Numbered from the stretch's first letter, positions 8,379 through 17,449 are shown. The stretch: 46,363 nucleotides of DNA from Lachnospiraceae bacterium (GCA_021203465.1 JAJQBC010000043.1:1-46363); one strand, 5' to 3'. Numbers and translations are program-made. Notes: generated by a model not told the origin, from the sequence alone.

Positions 8379-9238
8379 AGCGACTCCTCGAACAGATTTT
8401 TGTAGCCTTCCCCGTAGATTTCGTTCGCGCTCGTAATGATGAGAAAAGCCTCCGGATCCTCAGCCTTTACGAGTTCCTGCACCCGTGGTCCCTGCGTGCG
8501 GCGGACAACACAGAGGATCACCTGTTTCTCGCGCCCCGTCCAGCCGCCGGAACCCTTTAGATAGGTAATGCCCACCTCCAGCTCGCATAAGAGCCGTTTG
8601 CCGATGTCACCCGGCTTCTCCGTGATGATGTAGATCAGCTTCGCCTCGTCGCCGCCGTATAGCACATAGTCGAGCGCACGTCCGCTGACGAGCACAGCGA
8701 TCATGGCGTAGAGCGCAATGTTGAGATCGCGGAACACCAAACCGGAGATCGCCACGATGATCATATCTGTGCACTGGAAGAGAAAGCCGGTCTTCAGATA
8801 ACGATATTTCTGCCGCAGAATCTTGATAATGATATCAGTGCCGCCGGTCGTCGCGCCCGCCTTGAAAATCAGGCCGATTCCAAGCGCGATCAGCACGCTG
8901 CCTGCAAGCGCCGCGAGAAGCGGATCCTCCGTAGCCGCACTGTAGGCGGATAAAAGATTCGTGAAGGTGGAGGTCAATATAACGGCGTAAGCTGTCTTTC
9001 CCATGAAGCGCCAGCCGAATTTCCACACGCCAATGAGGACAATTGGGATATTCAGCAGGAAATAAAGCGTACCTGTATCGACGCCAACGAGCCGGTTCAA
9101 GATGACGGAAATACCCGTCACGCCACCCGGCGCGAGATTGTTCGGGTCAAGGAATAGGCTGATGCCCGCCGCGTAGATAAAAGCCGCGGCGGCGATGACA
9201 AGAAGATTTTTTATAATACGGATATTGTTCTGTTTCAT
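8375..9238 (-). CDS. YitT-family membrane protein (DUF161 plus DUF2179)
   Basis: A 287-residue protein. The N-terminal two thirds hold five to six hydrophobic helices typical of YitT (LLVIAAAAFIYAAGISLFLD, then LAPGGVTGISVILNRL). The last ~90 residues form the soluble DUF2179 domain (KLIYIITEKPGDIGKRLL onward). Members are cytoplasmic-membrane proteins without an assigned activity. The ATG at 9238 has no good ribosome site of its own. A ten-to-twelve-codon upstream reading frame with a GGAGG nearby ends about a dozen bases before it, so coupled translation is possible. The ftsK promoter overlaps the 3' end of this gene. Confidence 0.88.
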   Translation of the reverse strand: MKQNNIRIIKNLLVIAAAAFIYAAGISLFLDPNNLAPGGVTGISVILNRLVGVDTGTLYFLLNIPIVLIGVWKFGWRFMGKTAYAVILTSTFTNLLSAYSAATEDPLLAALAGSVLIALGIGLIFKAGATTGGTDIIIKILRQKYRYLKTGFLFQCTDMIIVAISGLVFRDLNIALYAMIAVLVSGRALDYVLYGGDEAKLIYIITEKPGDIGKRLLCELEVGITYLKGSGGWTGREKQVILCVVRRTQGPRVQELVKAEDPEAFLIITSANEIYGEGYKNLFEESL

Positions 9239-9362
9239 AAATATACCGGGCTTAAAGCATCTGTCTGTAACGATATCGCAAATACATCCTCCAGCGCACC
9301 TATGCAGCCGGATACTTTCCTTCCCTGCGCTCCTTTTTGTAAATAATCAAAATTTTAAAATA

Positions 9363-9380
9363 CCCGGCAGATCAGCCGGG
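9363..9380 (-). terminator. Terminator after miaB
   Basis: CCCGGC (9363-9368) pairs with GCCGGG (9375-9380) around AGATCA. On the minus strand it is followed by TATTTTAAAATTTTG. It lies about 80 bases after the miaB stop, inside the 224-base gap before the YitT-type gene, where I see no other gene. Confidence 0.7.
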
Positions 9381-9462
9381 CATTCATGGACACTGCTTCT
9401 GCGCCTGCTCTTTAAAACTCATTGTGCGCTGCAGTCAATTTTATATTCCATAATGGCTCAAT

Positions 9463-10899
9463 TTAGTTCATCAGGCTTCCCATATAATAAAATCCCTTGC
9501 ATTCATCCAGCCTGACCTTTACAATCTGGCCGATCAGCTCCGTCCCGCCCGGAAAATGGACGACATGATTATTTCCCAACCGGCCGGTCACATAGCCGCC
9601 AAGCTGCTCATTCGGCTCCTCCACGAGCGCCTCCTGCACGCTCCCGGTGAAGCGCTCCGCCATTTCCCGGGAAATATCCTGCACGCAGCTGAGCAGCCGG
9701 TCGAAGCGATCCTTCACGACCTCGTCCGGCACCTGATTTTCCATGACAGCCGCAGGCGTGCCTGTCCGCTTGCTGTAAATAAAGGTAAAAGCACTGTCGT
9801 AGCGCACGGTTTTCACCACGTCGAGTGTCTCCAGGAAATCCTCCTCCGTCTCGCCCGGAAAACCAACGATAATGTCTGTGGAAAGCGCGATGTCGGGCAT
9901 CGCCCTGCGTATTTTCTGCGCAAGCTCCACGTATTGTTCCTTCGTGTAACGGCGGTTCATCACTTTCAGGATGCGGCTGCTGCCAGACTGCAGCGGCAGG
10001 TGCAAATGGCGGCAGATCTTCTTCGACTGCGCCATGACCTCGATCAGCTCGTCCGACAGATCCTTCGGGTGCGAGGTCATGAAGCGGATACGCTCAAGGC
10101 CGTCGATCTGTTCCACTTCCTTCAGAAGCTGTGCGAAGCTTACAGGCTGCTCCAGCGTTTTCCCGTAGGAATTGACGTTCTGCCCGAGCAGCATAACCTC
10201 GCGCACACCGTCGCGCACCAGCGCCTCGATCTCGCGGATAATATCCCGCGGCTCGCGGCTCCTCTCCCGCCCCCGCACGTAGGGCACAATGCAGTAGCTG
10301 CAGAAATTGTTGCAGCCGAACATAATATTCACGCCCGACTTGAATGGATATTTGCGCTCAGTCGGCAGATCCTCGACGATCTGGTCGGTATCTTTCCAGA
10401 TATCGATGATCATCCGGTCGGAGGTAAGCGTGCGCACCAGCAGCTCCGCGAACTTGAAAATATTGTGCGTCCCGAAGATCAGGTCGACGAAGCGATAGCT
10501 CTTCTTCAGCTTCTCAACCACAGTCGGCTCCTGCATCATACAGCCGCAGAGCGCGATCTTCATATGCGGATTTTTCTTCTTATAACCGTGCAGTACGCCC
10601 AGGCGTCCGTAAACGCGCTGGTTCGCGTTCTCCCGCACGGTGCAGGTGTTGTAGATGACGAAGTCGGCATCCTCGCTTTCCGTCTCCACATAGCCCGCCT
10701 CGCGCAGAATGCCGGAGAGCTTCTCTGAATCGCGGGCGTTCATCTGACAGCCAAAGGTCGTGATGTTCGCCGTCAGCGGCCTGCCAAGGCGCGCGGATTC
10801 CTCCTCAACGAGACGGCGAGCCTCCTGCATGTACGCGTACTGACGCTCCGTCTCTGACATTAGTGCGGCCATTTCTTCTATTTTGTCCAGTTTGTCCAT
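9463..10899 (-). CDS. miaB: tRNA-2-methylthio-N6-dimethylallyladenosine synthase MiaB
   Basis: A radical-SAM methylthiotransferase that adds a methylthio group to i6A at position 37 of tRNAs reading UNN codons. At 478 residues it has the three-part family layout. The N-terminal UPF0004 domain holds cluster ligands C51 (GCQMN), C86 (YNTCTVRENA) and C120. The radical-SAM domain has C196-x3-C200-x2-C203 (CNNFCSYC). A C-terminal TRAM domain begins around the MAERFTGSVQEALVEE segment. NTCTVRENA and the radical-SAM spacing favour MiaB over the related RimO and MtaB. The start at 10899 follows AAAGGAA by about a dozen bases. The 180 bases upstream (10900-11080) hold no gene I can support. Confidence 0.95.
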   Translation of the reverse strand: MDKLDKIEEMAALMSETERQYAYMQEARRLVEEESARLGRPLTANITTFGCQMNARDSEKLSGILREAGYVETESEDADFVIYNTCTVRENANQRVYGRLGVLHGYKKKNPHMKIALCGCMMQEPTVVEKLKKSYRFVDLIFGTHNIFKFAELLVRTLTSDRMIIDIWKDTDQIVEDLPTERKYPFKSGVNIMFGCNNFCSYCIVPYVRGRERSREPRDIIREIEALVRDGVREVMLLGQNVNSYGKTLEQPVSFAQLLKEVEQIDGLERIRFMTSHPKDLSDELIEVMAQSKKICRHLHLPLQSGSSRILKVMNRRYTKEQYVELAQKIRRAMPDIALSTDIIVGFPGETEEDFLETLDVVKTVRYDSAFTFIYSKRTGTPAAVMENQVPDEVVKDRFDRLLSCVQDISREMAERFTGSVQEALVEEPNEQLGGYVTGRLGNNHVVHFPGGTELIGQIVKVRLDECKGFYYMGSLMN

Positions 10900-11080
10900 A
10901 TTTTAAAACATTCCTTTTTAATATGTTGTTCTCCGCGACAAGTACAATCTTCCATAATTACCGAACTTTGTACGCAGGCTGTTTTTCTGAGAGTATAGAT
11001 CAAACTCGGGTTGCGCCGAAAATTTCTGACCTGTGTTGCAGTAAAAACGGAGCTGCGAAAAGACAGTTTTTTTCAGGATT

Positions 11081-11350
11081 TCATAACACCAGCCCCGAAA
11101 GTTCCTCCTGCACCGTCTCATAAAAGCTCTCGTCCGTGACCGCGCTCACGACCTGCTCCGCGGTGATACCGAAAAGACTCGTCCCCGTCAGGCTCATATA
11201 GGCAAAAGCCCCAAAAAGAAGCAGGCAGATTGTAAAGCGTATCTTAAATACAGTCAGAAATCCGGATGGCTCCGCACGGGTTTCCCCCATAAGCTCGGCC
11301 CTCCGGCTTCCGTAAGTCTCTTTTAAAAGCTGATCGCGGTATGCGCCCAT
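11081..11350 (-). CDS. Small single-pass membrane protein, function unknown
   Basis: An 89-residue protein with a charged N-terminal half, one hydrophobic helix (IRFTICLLLFGAFAYMSLTG, about residues 37-56) and an acidic C-terminal helix. GGGGTGAG directly before the ATG supports the start. It lies 46 bases after hisIE on the same strand and may be the last gene of the his transcript, although a small hairpin (11378-11392) sits between them. I recognise no family. Confidence 0.65.
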   Translation of the reverse strand: MGAYRDQLLKETYGSRRAELMGETRAEPSGFLTVFKIRFTICLLLFGAFAYMSLTGTSLFGITAEQVVSAVTDESFYETVQEELSGLVL

Positions 11351-11396
11351 CTTCTCACCCCGCTGCTAATCTATGCGGCAGAATGATTCTGCATAC

Positions 11397-12638
11397 CTAT
11401 CTTTTCGCGAGCTCCTCCGTGATATCCTCCCAGATGACGCCGCGCTCGACCATCAGCACCATCGCATGATATAAAAGGTCGCTCATTTCGTACTTGATCT
11501 CCTCCGGATCCGGGTTCTTGGCCGCGATGACGAGCTCCGTGCACTCCTCACCGACCTTCTTCAGGATCTTGTCAAGTCCCTTGTCAAAGAGGTAATTCGT
11601 GTAGGAGCCCTCCTTCGGATTCGCCTTCCGATCCTTGATGACATCGTAAACCTCTTCAAAGACACGCAGCGGATTCGATGTATCATATTCTTTCTTCAGA
11701 ATATCCCGATAGAAGCAGCTGTAATTGCCCGTGTGACAGGCCGCGCCCACCTGACTCACCCTCGCAAGGAGCGTATCGTTGTCACAGTCGACTGACAGTG
11801 CCTTTATGTACTGGAAGTGGCCGCTCGTCATGCCCTTGATCCAGAGTTCTTGACGGCTGCGGCTCCAGTAGGTCATCTTGCCGGTCTCCAGCGTCGCATT
11901 GAAAGCCTCCTCATTCATGTAGGCAACCATCAACACCTCCAACGTGCGGTAATCCTGCACGACGACGGGAACGAGTCCGTCGGAATTCGGGCGCAGCTCC
12001 TCCCACTCCATCTCGCTCGTCAGGACATGCATCTTAAGGCCGCGCTCCGCTGCCGCAGCCTTAAGGCCCATGAAATCAGCCACCTCCGAGGAAAAGTAAG
12101 CAGTCGCAATACCGTCCGTCCATTTATTGGACAGCACATTGATCACGGCCTCCTCGGTCGCCGCCCCGCTCACGCTGATGACCGGAAGCCTTCCGCCGAA
12201 GGGACAGTAATCATCGGAACCGGACCAGAAGGCCAGGCTCCCGAACTCCGGGAAATTCGCGGCAAACTGAGATTCATCGGAAATGCTGAAGGCAATCTTG
12301 TCGCGGCCAAAACGCTTTGACACCTCCTCCAGCATCTCCACATTACTCGCTCTGCCGCAGTTCAGTACCGCCTTGTGGCAGCCTGCATACAAAATCTTCT
12401 TTACATCCTCCACGCGGCGGATATGTCCGCCCGTATAGACCGGAATTTCCACCCGGCGCACGAGCTCCCGCAGCATGCTGATATTCTGCTCATGTTCCTC
12501 GTCGGACTCAGACAGATCGAAGAGCAGGATTGCGTCCGCCCCGTTGTCACTGTAAAAGGCGGCAAGCTCCACCGCGTCACGTCCACCGGCCTTTCCCTTT
12601 CGCACCGGCATGACCGGCACCAGATATTTTTTCCTCAT
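11397..12638 (-). CDS. hisIE: HisIE bifunctional enzyme with N-terminal HisA/HisF-like domain
   Basis: A 413-residue fusion. Residues 1 to about 215 resemble a HisA/HisF (betaalpha)8 barrel ([31 protein letters not shown]). In the first strand, where HisF has its catalytic aspartate, the sequence reads [11 protein letters not shown], so the usual Asp is absent and the domain is probably not a working cyclase or isomerase. Residues ~218-320 are HisI, phosphoribosyl-AMP cyclohydrolase, with [11 protein letters not shown], the zinc-binding VDCDNDTLL, and the downstream cysteines of [10 protein letters not shown]. The last ~90 residues are HisE, phosphoribosyl-ATP pyrophosphohydrolase ([12 protein letters not shown]). 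It catalyses histidine steps 2 and 3. The ATG at 12638 lies one base after the hisB stop and follows AAAGGAAG. It ends in TAG. Confidence 0.93.
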   Translation of the reverse strand: MRKKYLVPVMPVRKGKAGGRDAVELAAFYSDNGADAILLFDLSESDEEHEQNISMLRELVRRVEIPVYTGGHIRRVEDVKKILYAGCHKAVLNCGRASNVEMLEEVSKRFGRDKIAFSISDESQFAANFPEFGSLAFWSGSDDYCPFGGRLPVISVSGAATEEAVINVLSNKWTDGIATAYFSSEVADFMGLKAAAAERGLKMHVLTSEMEWEELRPNSDGLVPVVVQDYRTLEVLMVAYMNEEAFNATLETGKMTYWSRSRQELWIKGMTSGHFQYIKALSVDCDNDTLLARVSQVGAACHTGNYSCFYRDILKKEYDTSNPLRVFEEVYDVIKDRKANPKEGSYTNYLFDKGLDKILKKVGEECTELVIAAKNPDPEEIKYEMSDLLYHAMVLMVERGVIWEDITEELAKR

Positions 12639-12639
12639 A

Positions 12640-13227
12640 TCAGAGACTTCCTTTCGTCGATAAAACATCCGTAATCCGTGAATCCTGCGCAACTGCCATG
12701 TCGAGCGCCTTCGCGAAGGCCTTGAACATGGCCTCGCAAAGATGGTGGCTGTTTCCGCCGGAGAGGACTTTAAAGTGCAGGTTCATCGCTGCGCTGTAGG
12801 AGACCGCGTAGAAAAACTCGCCGATCGTCTCCGTGTCCAGCTCGCCGATCATCGGCGCGCCAAAGGCAGCGTCCGACACATAGTAAGGCCGCCCGGAAAG
12901 ATCGACCGCGCAGAGCACCAGCACCTCGTCCATCGGCAGAATGCAGCTGCCGTAGCGCCGGATGCCCTTCTTATCCCCAACCGCATCGCGGATCGCGCTG
13001 CCCAGCACGATACCCGTATCCTCCACCGTGTGATGACAGTCCACCTGAAGGTCTCCGTCCACCCTGAGATCCAGATCAAAGAGACCATGCCGCACGAAGC
13101 CGTCCAGCATATGGTCAAAAAATCCGATTCCTGTGGAGATATCAGCCTTCCCGCTCCCGTCGAGTTCCAGCGTAAGCCTGATCTTCGTCTCCTTCGTATT
13201 TCTCGCTACCGTGGCCGCTCTGCTCAT
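12640..13227 (-). CDS. hisB: Imidazoleglycerol-phosphate dehydratase HisB
   Basis: Dehydrates imidazoleglycerol phosphate to imidazoleacetol phosphate, step 7 of histidine synthesis, using manganese. The 195-residue protein is the usual length of the stand-alone enzyme. It shows the metal-binding histidine motifs [13 protein letters not shown] near the start, [11 protein letters not shown] in the middle and [14 protein letters not shown] near the end. AGGAGGG precedes the ATG at 13227. Its start overlaps the hisD stop as ATGA. Confidence 0.97.
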   Translation of the reverse strand: MSRAATVARNTKETKIRLTLELDGSGKADISTGIGFFDHMLDGFVRHGLFDLDLRVDGDLQVDCHHTVEDTGIVLGSAIRDAVGDKKGIRRYGSCILPMDEVLVLCAVDLSGRPYYVSDAAFGAPMIGELDTETIGEFFYAVSYSAAMNLHFKVLSGGNSHHLCEAMFKAFAKALDMAVAQDSRITDVLSTKGSL

Positions 13228-14525
13228 GACTCGCCCTCCTTCTCAAAGCGCACCGCGATCGAATTCGCGTGCGCGGTCAGATGCTCCGCTTTTGCAAAAT
13301 ATTCAATATCCTCGTGCGCCTTTTCCAATGCTTCCCTCGAGTAATAGATGATGCTCGATTTCTTGATGAAATCGTCGACCGACACCGGAGAGAAGAAACG
13401 CGCCGTGCCGTTCGTCGGCAGGATGTGGTTCGGTCCCGCAAAATAGTCGCCGAGCGGCTCGCTGCTGTAGGCACCGAGGAAAATAGCCCCCGCGTTATGC
13501 ACCTTCATCATGATTTCGAAAGGATTCTCCGTCACAATCTCCAGATGCTCGGACGCGATCGCATCGACCGTCTCAATCGCCTGCTGCATGGACTCCGCCA
13601 CCAAAATATAGCCATAGTTGTCGAGCGACTTCTGGATGATCTCTTTTCTCGACAAATGCTTCACAAACTCATCGACCTCCGCGGATACCTCCTCCGCCAG
13701 CTTCCGGCTCGTCGTCACCAGAATCGCGCTCGCCATCTCGTCGTGCTCCGCCTGTGAGAGCAGATCCGCCACCACATATCGGGCGTTCGCGCTCTCATCC
13801 GCCAGAACGAGGATCTCGCTCGGCCCCGCGATGGAGTCGATGCCGACGATACCGGAGACCTCCTTCTTCGCCAGCGCGACGAAGATATTTCCAGGGCCGG
13901 TGATCTTGTCCACCTTCGGGATCGTCTCTGTCCCGTAGGCCATCGCCGCGATCGCCTGCGCGCCGCCGACCCGGTAGACCTCGTCGACGCCCGCCTCCTT
14001 CGCCGCGACGAGCACCGCCGGATCGATCTTTCCGTCCTTGCAGGGCGTGCACATGATCACGCGCCCCACCCCCGCGACACGGGCCGGGACGATGTTCATC
14101 AATACTGACGAGGGGTAGACCGCCTTGCCGCCCGGCACGTAGACACCCGCTGTTTTCAGCGGCGTGATCTTCTGCCCGAGCAAAGTACCCTCGTCCGTCG
14201 TATCGAACCAGCTGCTGCGCTTCTGCTTTTCATGATAATTTCGAATATTATGCAGAGATTTGCGGATCGTCGCAAGAAGCCGCCCGTCAATCTCGTCATA
14301 AGCCTTCTGCATCTCTGCTTCCGATACGCGCAGATTCTCCGCGCAGATACCGTTCCAGTCAAAGCGCGCGGTCAGTTCGATCAGCGCCTTGTCCCCGGCC
14401 GTGCGCACCTGGTCGAGAATATCCTGTACCGTGTCGGCGTATTCCCCGTAATCCGAGGTACTTCTCTTCAGGAGCTTCCGCAGCAGATCCTGCCGGGATT
14501 CCTGATCCAGTGTTACGATTCTCAC
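13224..14525 (-). CDS. hisD: Histidinol dehydrogenase HisD
   Basis: Oxidises L-histidinol to L-histidine with two NAD+ molecules (last step). The 433-residue protein has the family core: [52 protein letters not shown], the QAEHDEMA motif, which contributes zinc and substrate ligands, and a late [14 protein letters not shown]. Translation starts with GTG at 14525, overlapping the hisG stop as GTGA, with AGGAG four bases upstream. Confidence 0.97.
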   Translation of the reverse strand: MRIVTLDQESRQDLLRKLLKRSTSDYGEYADTVQDILDQVRTAGDKALIELTARFDWNGICAENLRVSEAEMQKAYDEIDGRLLATIRKSLHNIRNYHEKQKRSSWFDTTDEGTLLGQKITPLKTAGVYVPGGKAVYPSSVLMNIVPARVAGVGRVIMCTPCKDGKIDPAVLVAAKEAGVDEVYRVGGAQAIAAMAYGTETIPKVDKITGPGNIFVALAKKEVSGIVGIDSIAGPSEILVLADESANARYVVADLLSQAEHDEMASAILVTTSRKLAEEVSAEVDEFVKHLSRKEIIQKSLDNYGYILVAESMQQAIETVDAIASEHLEIVTENPFEIMMKVHNAGAIFLGAYSSEPLGDYFAGPNHILPTNGTARFFSPVSVDDFIKKSSIIYYSREALEKAHEDIEYFAKAEHLTAHANSIAVRFEKEGES

Positions 14526-15187
14526 TTCTCCTGTGCCTCCTTCAGCGCGGCCTTCAGATCACCGATGATCTTTCCGATCCGCTCCTGTTCCATCTTCATG
14601 CTGACCTGGTTCACGACCATGCGCGCCGAGAGCGGGCAGACCTCCTCAAGCACGGTGAGCCCGTTTTCCCGCAGGGTCGAACCGGTCTCGACAATGTCCA
14701 CGATCACCTCGGAGAGCCCGACGATCGGCGCCAGCTCGATCGAGCCGTTCAGCTTGATAATCTCGACGGTCTGGTGCTTCCGATTATAAAAATAATCCCG
14801 CGCGATGTTCGGATATTTGGTCGCCACGCGGATCAGCTCCTGATGCTGCAGATATTCCCGCGCGGACTCCGGACCGCAGACGCACATCCGGCACTTTCCG
14901 AAACCGAGGTCGAGCACCTCATACATGCGCCGCCCTTCCTCGAGAATCGTATCCTTGCCCACGACGCCGATGTCCGCCGCGCCGTACTCCACATAGGTCG
15001 GCACGTCCGGCCCCTTCGCGAGGAAAAAGCGCAGGCCGTGCTCCTCATTGACAAAAATCAGCTTCCGGCTGTCCGAATCTTTCATCTCCTCGCAGAAGAT
15101 GCCCGCACGCTCGAAGAGTTCCATCGTTTTTTTTGCCAGACGCCCTTTCGTGAGCGCCACTGTCAGATATCTCATATCTATCTCCAT
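14522..15187 (-). CDS. hisG: ATP phosphoribosyltransferase, short form (HisG)
   Basis: The catalytic subunit of the first step: it joins ATP and PRPP to phosphoribosyl-ATP. At 221 residues it is the short form, which lacks the C-terminal ACT-like histidine-sensing domain and needs HisZ, encoded directly upstream. Visible motifs are [39 protein letters not shown], and the PRPP-binding region [14 protein letters not shown]. Two starts are possible. ATG 15187 has GGGAGG four bases before it. ATG 15175 ([12 protein letters not shown]) has GGAG six bases before it and matches the usual family N-terminus. The difference is four residues. Confidence 0.96.
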   Translation of the reverse strand: MEIDMRYLTVALTKGRLAKKTMELFERAGIFCEEMKDSDSRKLIFVNEEHGLRFFLAKGPDVPTYVEYGAADIGVVGKDTILEEGRRMYEVLDLGFGKCRMCVCGPESAREYLQHQELIRVATKYPNIARDYFYNRKHQTVEIIKLNGSIELAPIVGLSEVIVDIVETGSTLRENGLTVLEEVCPLSARMVVNQVSMKMEQERIGKIIGDLKAALKEAQEK

Positions 15188-15245
15188 TCTGCCTCCCTTT
15201 TCGTCTGCAGCAAAATCTGCGGGAAAAGAACTGCCTTCCTTCCCA

Positions 15246-16457
15246 TTACAGCTTTTCTTCTGCTATATCTCCATTTTGAAAATGCAGAAGCTTTCCCGCG
15301 CCCGTCCGTTCCGCGTAGGCACGATAGTCGTCAAGGCCTTTCCCTTCTACCGCGCGCAGCAACTCCACCTCTTTGCCCTGCCCGCGAAGCTCATTTGCGA
15401 GCGAAAGCGCCGCGGCACGCTCTTCCTCCTGATAGACAACGAGGATCCCTGTATGGTCTCCCTCGGATGCAAGGTCCTGCCTTGTAAGCGCGCTTAAGAG
15501 CTGGTCGACGACGACCGCAAAACCGACCGCAGGAGATTTCTTGCCGAAATGCTCAAGCAGTGTGTCGTAGCGGCCTCCCTTCACGACCGGCTCACCGGTG
15601 CCATAGGTATAGGCCTGGAACAGGATACCCGTGTAATACTTGTATTTGCTGACGATGCCAAAATCAAAGGAAACATAGCGCTCGTAGCCGTAGAGCTTCA
15701 GGATCTCATAAAGCTCTGCGAGACGATCCACTGCCTGCGCCCCTGTCATATTGACCGCGAGTGATTTCGCTTCATCGAGGACCTCGGAGGTCCCATAGAG
15801 ATAGGGCAGACGAATGAAGGCGCGCCGCACTGCCTCGTCGAGATCAAGGTTTGCGACAAATTCCTCCACGCCGAAATAATTCTTATTGGAAATGAGTTCG
15901 CGCAAGGTGAGCTCGTCCTCCTGCTGGATTCCTGCCTCCATCAGAAAGCTTTTGAAATAGGCGATATGGCCAACGCTCACCTGAAACTCCTTAAGTCCTG
16001 CGCTCAGCAGCGACTCGATCACAAGCGCGATGATTTCTGCATCCGCATCAATCGAGGCATCCCCCATCAGTTCCGCGCCGAACTGCGTGTTCTCCTTCAG
16101 GCGACCGCGGTAGCTCGCACTGTTGATAAAGGTATTTCCCATATAACACAGGCGAATCGGCAGATCCTCCTCGAGGAAATATTTGGACGCTGCGCGCGCG
16201 ATCGACGGTGTAAAGTCCGGGCGCAGCACAAGCGTATTGCCCTCCCGGTCGAAAAATTTGTAGAGCTCCTTCGAGGGAACCGTGCCGACCTCGCGGCTGA
16301 ATACGTCGAAAAACTCGAAGGTCGGCGTCTCGATATCGCGGTAGCCGTAGCGCCGCAGCGTATCGTGCAGCTGCTGCTGCAGGCGCAGCTTACGGCTGCA
16401 CTCCTCATTGTAGATATCCCGGACGCCCTCGGGCGTATGTAAAATCTGCTGGTTCAT
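15246..16457 (-). CDS. hisZ: ATP phosphoribosyltransferase regulatory subunit HisZ
   Basis: A 403-residue paralogue of histidyl-tRNA synthetase that lacks aminoacylation and serves as the regulatory partner of short-form HisG. The class II synthetase core is visible ([33 protein letters not shown]). The tRNA synthetase HisA motif region reads [20 protein letters not shown] with [12 protein letters not shown]. The C-terminal ~80 residues are divergent and short relative to HisRS. GAGGAG precedes the ATG at 16457. It is the first gene of the his operon. It lies downstream of recU, with the dispersed repeat and an eight-pair hairpin (16486-16505) between them, and I find no clear promoter there. 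Confidence 0.94.
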   Translation of the reverse strand: MNQQILHTPEGVRDIYNEECSRKLRLQQQLHDTLRRYGYRDIETPTFEFFDVFSREVGTVPSKELYKFFDREGNTLVLRPDFTPSIARAASKYFLEEDLPIRLCYMGNTFINSASYRGRLKENTQFGAELMGDASIDADAEIIALVIESLLSAGLKEFQVSVGHIAYFKSFLMEAGIQQEDELTLRELISNKNYFGVEEFVANLDLDEAVRRAFIRLPYLYGTSEVLDEAKSLAVNMTGAQAVDRLAELYEILKLYGYERYVSFDFGIVSKYKYYTGILFQAYTYGTGEPVVKGGRYDTLLEHFGKKSPAVGFAVVVDQLLSALTRQDLASEGDHTGILVVYQEEERAAALSLANELRGQGKEVELLRAVEGKGLDDYRAYAERTGAGKLLHFQNGDIAEEKL

Positions 16458-16485
16458 GGTGTGACTCCTCTGTTATTAAACGGAC

Positions 16486-16505
16486 ATATCCGCAGGCGCG
16501 GACAT
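16486..16505 (-). promoter_or_regulatory. Leader hairpin before hisZ
   Basis: On the minus strand ATGTCCGC (16505-16498) pairs with GCGGATAT (16493-16486) through eight pairs, one of them G:U, around the four-base loop GCCT. It sits about 30 bases before the hisZ start. There is no strong T-run after it, so it may be a processing or attenuation element rather than a full terminator. No T-box or His-codon leader peptide is visible. Confidence 0.4.
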
Positions 16506-16521
16506 CACAAAATCTAAAAGC

Positions 16522-16658
16522 CCGATGTCTATGTATCCTTGCATGCAAGTACGTGTCCTAAAGGACTAACTGCGTGTCGTGCTCTTTAGAGTACTAACTA
16601 CGTGTCATGCTTTTTAGAGTATGCAGTCCACATAGCCGGCGCTGGGGACTTTTTTATA
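16522..16658. repeat. Dispersed repeat, copy A (with internal 28-bp tandem units)
   Basis: This segment matches 36907-37040. Shared parts are CCGATGTCTATGT; a 43-base core (16557-16599) that is 41/43 identical to 36946-36988; and a terminal part ATGCAGTCCACRTAGCC followed by a GGGAC-TTTT end. Copy A also holds two tandem 28-base units (16565-16592 and 16593-16620) that agree at 25 of 28 positions. The plus strand of the end can fold as GTCC...GGAC followed by six T, a terminator-like shape. On the minus strand the end is translated as VPSAGYVDC in the small ORF below. It lies between recU and hisZ. Confidence 0.85.
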
Positions 16659-16679
16659 GTAAGCCCAACGCTTTCCCAT
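16614..16679 (-). CDS. Putative 21-residue ORF coupled to recU
   Basis: The ATG at 16679 overlaps the recU stop by one base (TAATG), and the AAAGGAGAT in the last recU codons is well placed as its ribosome site. It encodes 21 residues, beginning MGKRWAYYKK and ending VPSAGYVDCIL, then TAA. The last ~11 codons come from the dispersed repeat and match the C-terminal tail of RsmD (VPDDGYVDCM). The ORF may be a real translated peptide or a by-product of the repeat. No function can be assigned. Confidence 0.45.
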   Translation of the reverse strand: MGKRWAYYKKVPSAGYVDCIL

Positions 16680-17242
16680 TATAAGCTATCTCCTTTATCT
16701 ATGTCAACCGGCGCCTCATTTTCCAAGTCGTAGCTCAGCGGCTTCAGATAAGGCACAAGGTAGCCGCCGTCGCTCTCAAAGAAATACGCCGGATCAAGCT
16801 CCTCGTAAAGGAAACTCTTCCTGCCGCCCTCCTGCGCCCGCTTCCAGAAGACCATGAGCTGACGGATATGGAGATAGTAAAATTTCTGTTCTGAAGTAAA
16901 ATGAATGATCAGGAAAGCCTTGCCGCCCTGCCGCTCGAAGTCTTCCATAAACTGAACCTGATGCTCGTGCACATTGTGTAGCGGGAAGGTGCGGACATGG
17001 CACTCCTTCGCGTCGAAACAGACGGGAATTCCCTGCACTGCCCCGATGTAGTCAACTGTGCTCTTCTGGTCAAAGTAGGCCAGCGTGATATGCCGTTCCT
17101 CCTTGTCGATCTTGATCGGCGTGATCGGGGTCGGCACCTTCTGGATCAGCGCGAGACCCTTCTGCCGGTAGCAGTCGTTTGTTCGGTTGATCAGCTCCTC
17201 CAGGGCGGAACCGCGGAGCCCTCTTGAATTCCAAGTAGCCAT
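16679..17242 (-). CDS. recU: Holliday junction resolvase RecU
   Basis: Cuts four-way DNA junctions during recombination and chromosome segregation in Firmicutes. The 187-residue protein has the family opening NSRGLRGSALEELINRTN, the KVPTPITPIKID strand and the nuclease core STVDYIGAVQGIPVCFDAKE. The likely metal-binding residues are D64, D77 and K79. D77 stands where Bacillus RecU has Glu in the E-A-K motif, a conservative change. FPLHNVHEHQV follows. GGTGA lies about 12 bases before the ATG. It is divergent from marR and has its own promoter. Confidence 0.93.
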   Translation of the reverse strand: MATWNSRGLRGSALEELINRTNDCYRQKGLALIQKVPTPITPIKIDKEERHITLAYFDQKSTVDYIGAVQGIPVCFDAKECHVRTFPLHNVHEHQVQFMEDFERQGGKAFLIIHFTSEQKFYYLHIRQLMVFWKRAQEGGRKSFLYEELDPAYFFESDGGYLVPYLKPLSYDLENEAPVDIDKGDSL

Positions 17243-17338
17243 AATGTTTTTATGTCACCTTCTGGCTTATCCTTTTTCTGATTGTCGAAATGTATATCTT
17301 TCCCTTTCGATGCTGTTCTGAACGGTTATGCCGAAATT

Positions 17339-17367
17339 ATTATAGCAGAATTATTTTCACTTGTCAT
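17339..17367 (-). promoter_or_regulatory. Promoter of recU
   Basis: Minus strand: ATGACA (17367-17362), 17 bases, TATAAT (17344-17339). The -35 box abuts the -35 box of the divergent marR promoter, so the two promoters are back to back. Confidence 0.75.
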
Positions 17368-17427
17368 TGACCATCCTGCAAATATATGCTAAAGTGATTA
17401 GCAAGCGCATAATAAGTATGCTTATCA
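17367..17427 (+). promoter_or_regulatory. marR promoter with overlapping inverted-repeat operator
   Basis: TTGACC (17367-17372), 17 bases, TAAAGT (17390-17395). Overlapping the -10 and start region is an imperfect palindrome: TGATTAGCA (17395-17403) faces TGCTTATCA (17419-17427), with an inner GCATA-ATAAG-TATGC. Its position is right for autorepression by the MarR protein encoded at 17450. Confidence 0.65.
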
Positions 17428-17449
17428 AAGGAATAAAAAGGAGTAGCTT

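Noticed and set aside
9240-9290. Upstream peptide before the YitT-type gene as a real gene
   Set aside because: The frame is only 10-12 codons and its start has an irregular ribosome site. It is noted as possible coupling, not annotated as a gene.
16565-16620. Possible start of a CRISPR array (two 28-base units)
   Set aside because: The units are directly adjacent with no spacers, only two exist, they differ at three positions and no cas genes are present.
16458-16678. Histidine T-box or leader-peptide attenuator before hisZ
   Set aside because: I found no T-box consensus, no run of His codons and no clear terminator/antiterminator pair. The space is mostly the dispersed repeat.
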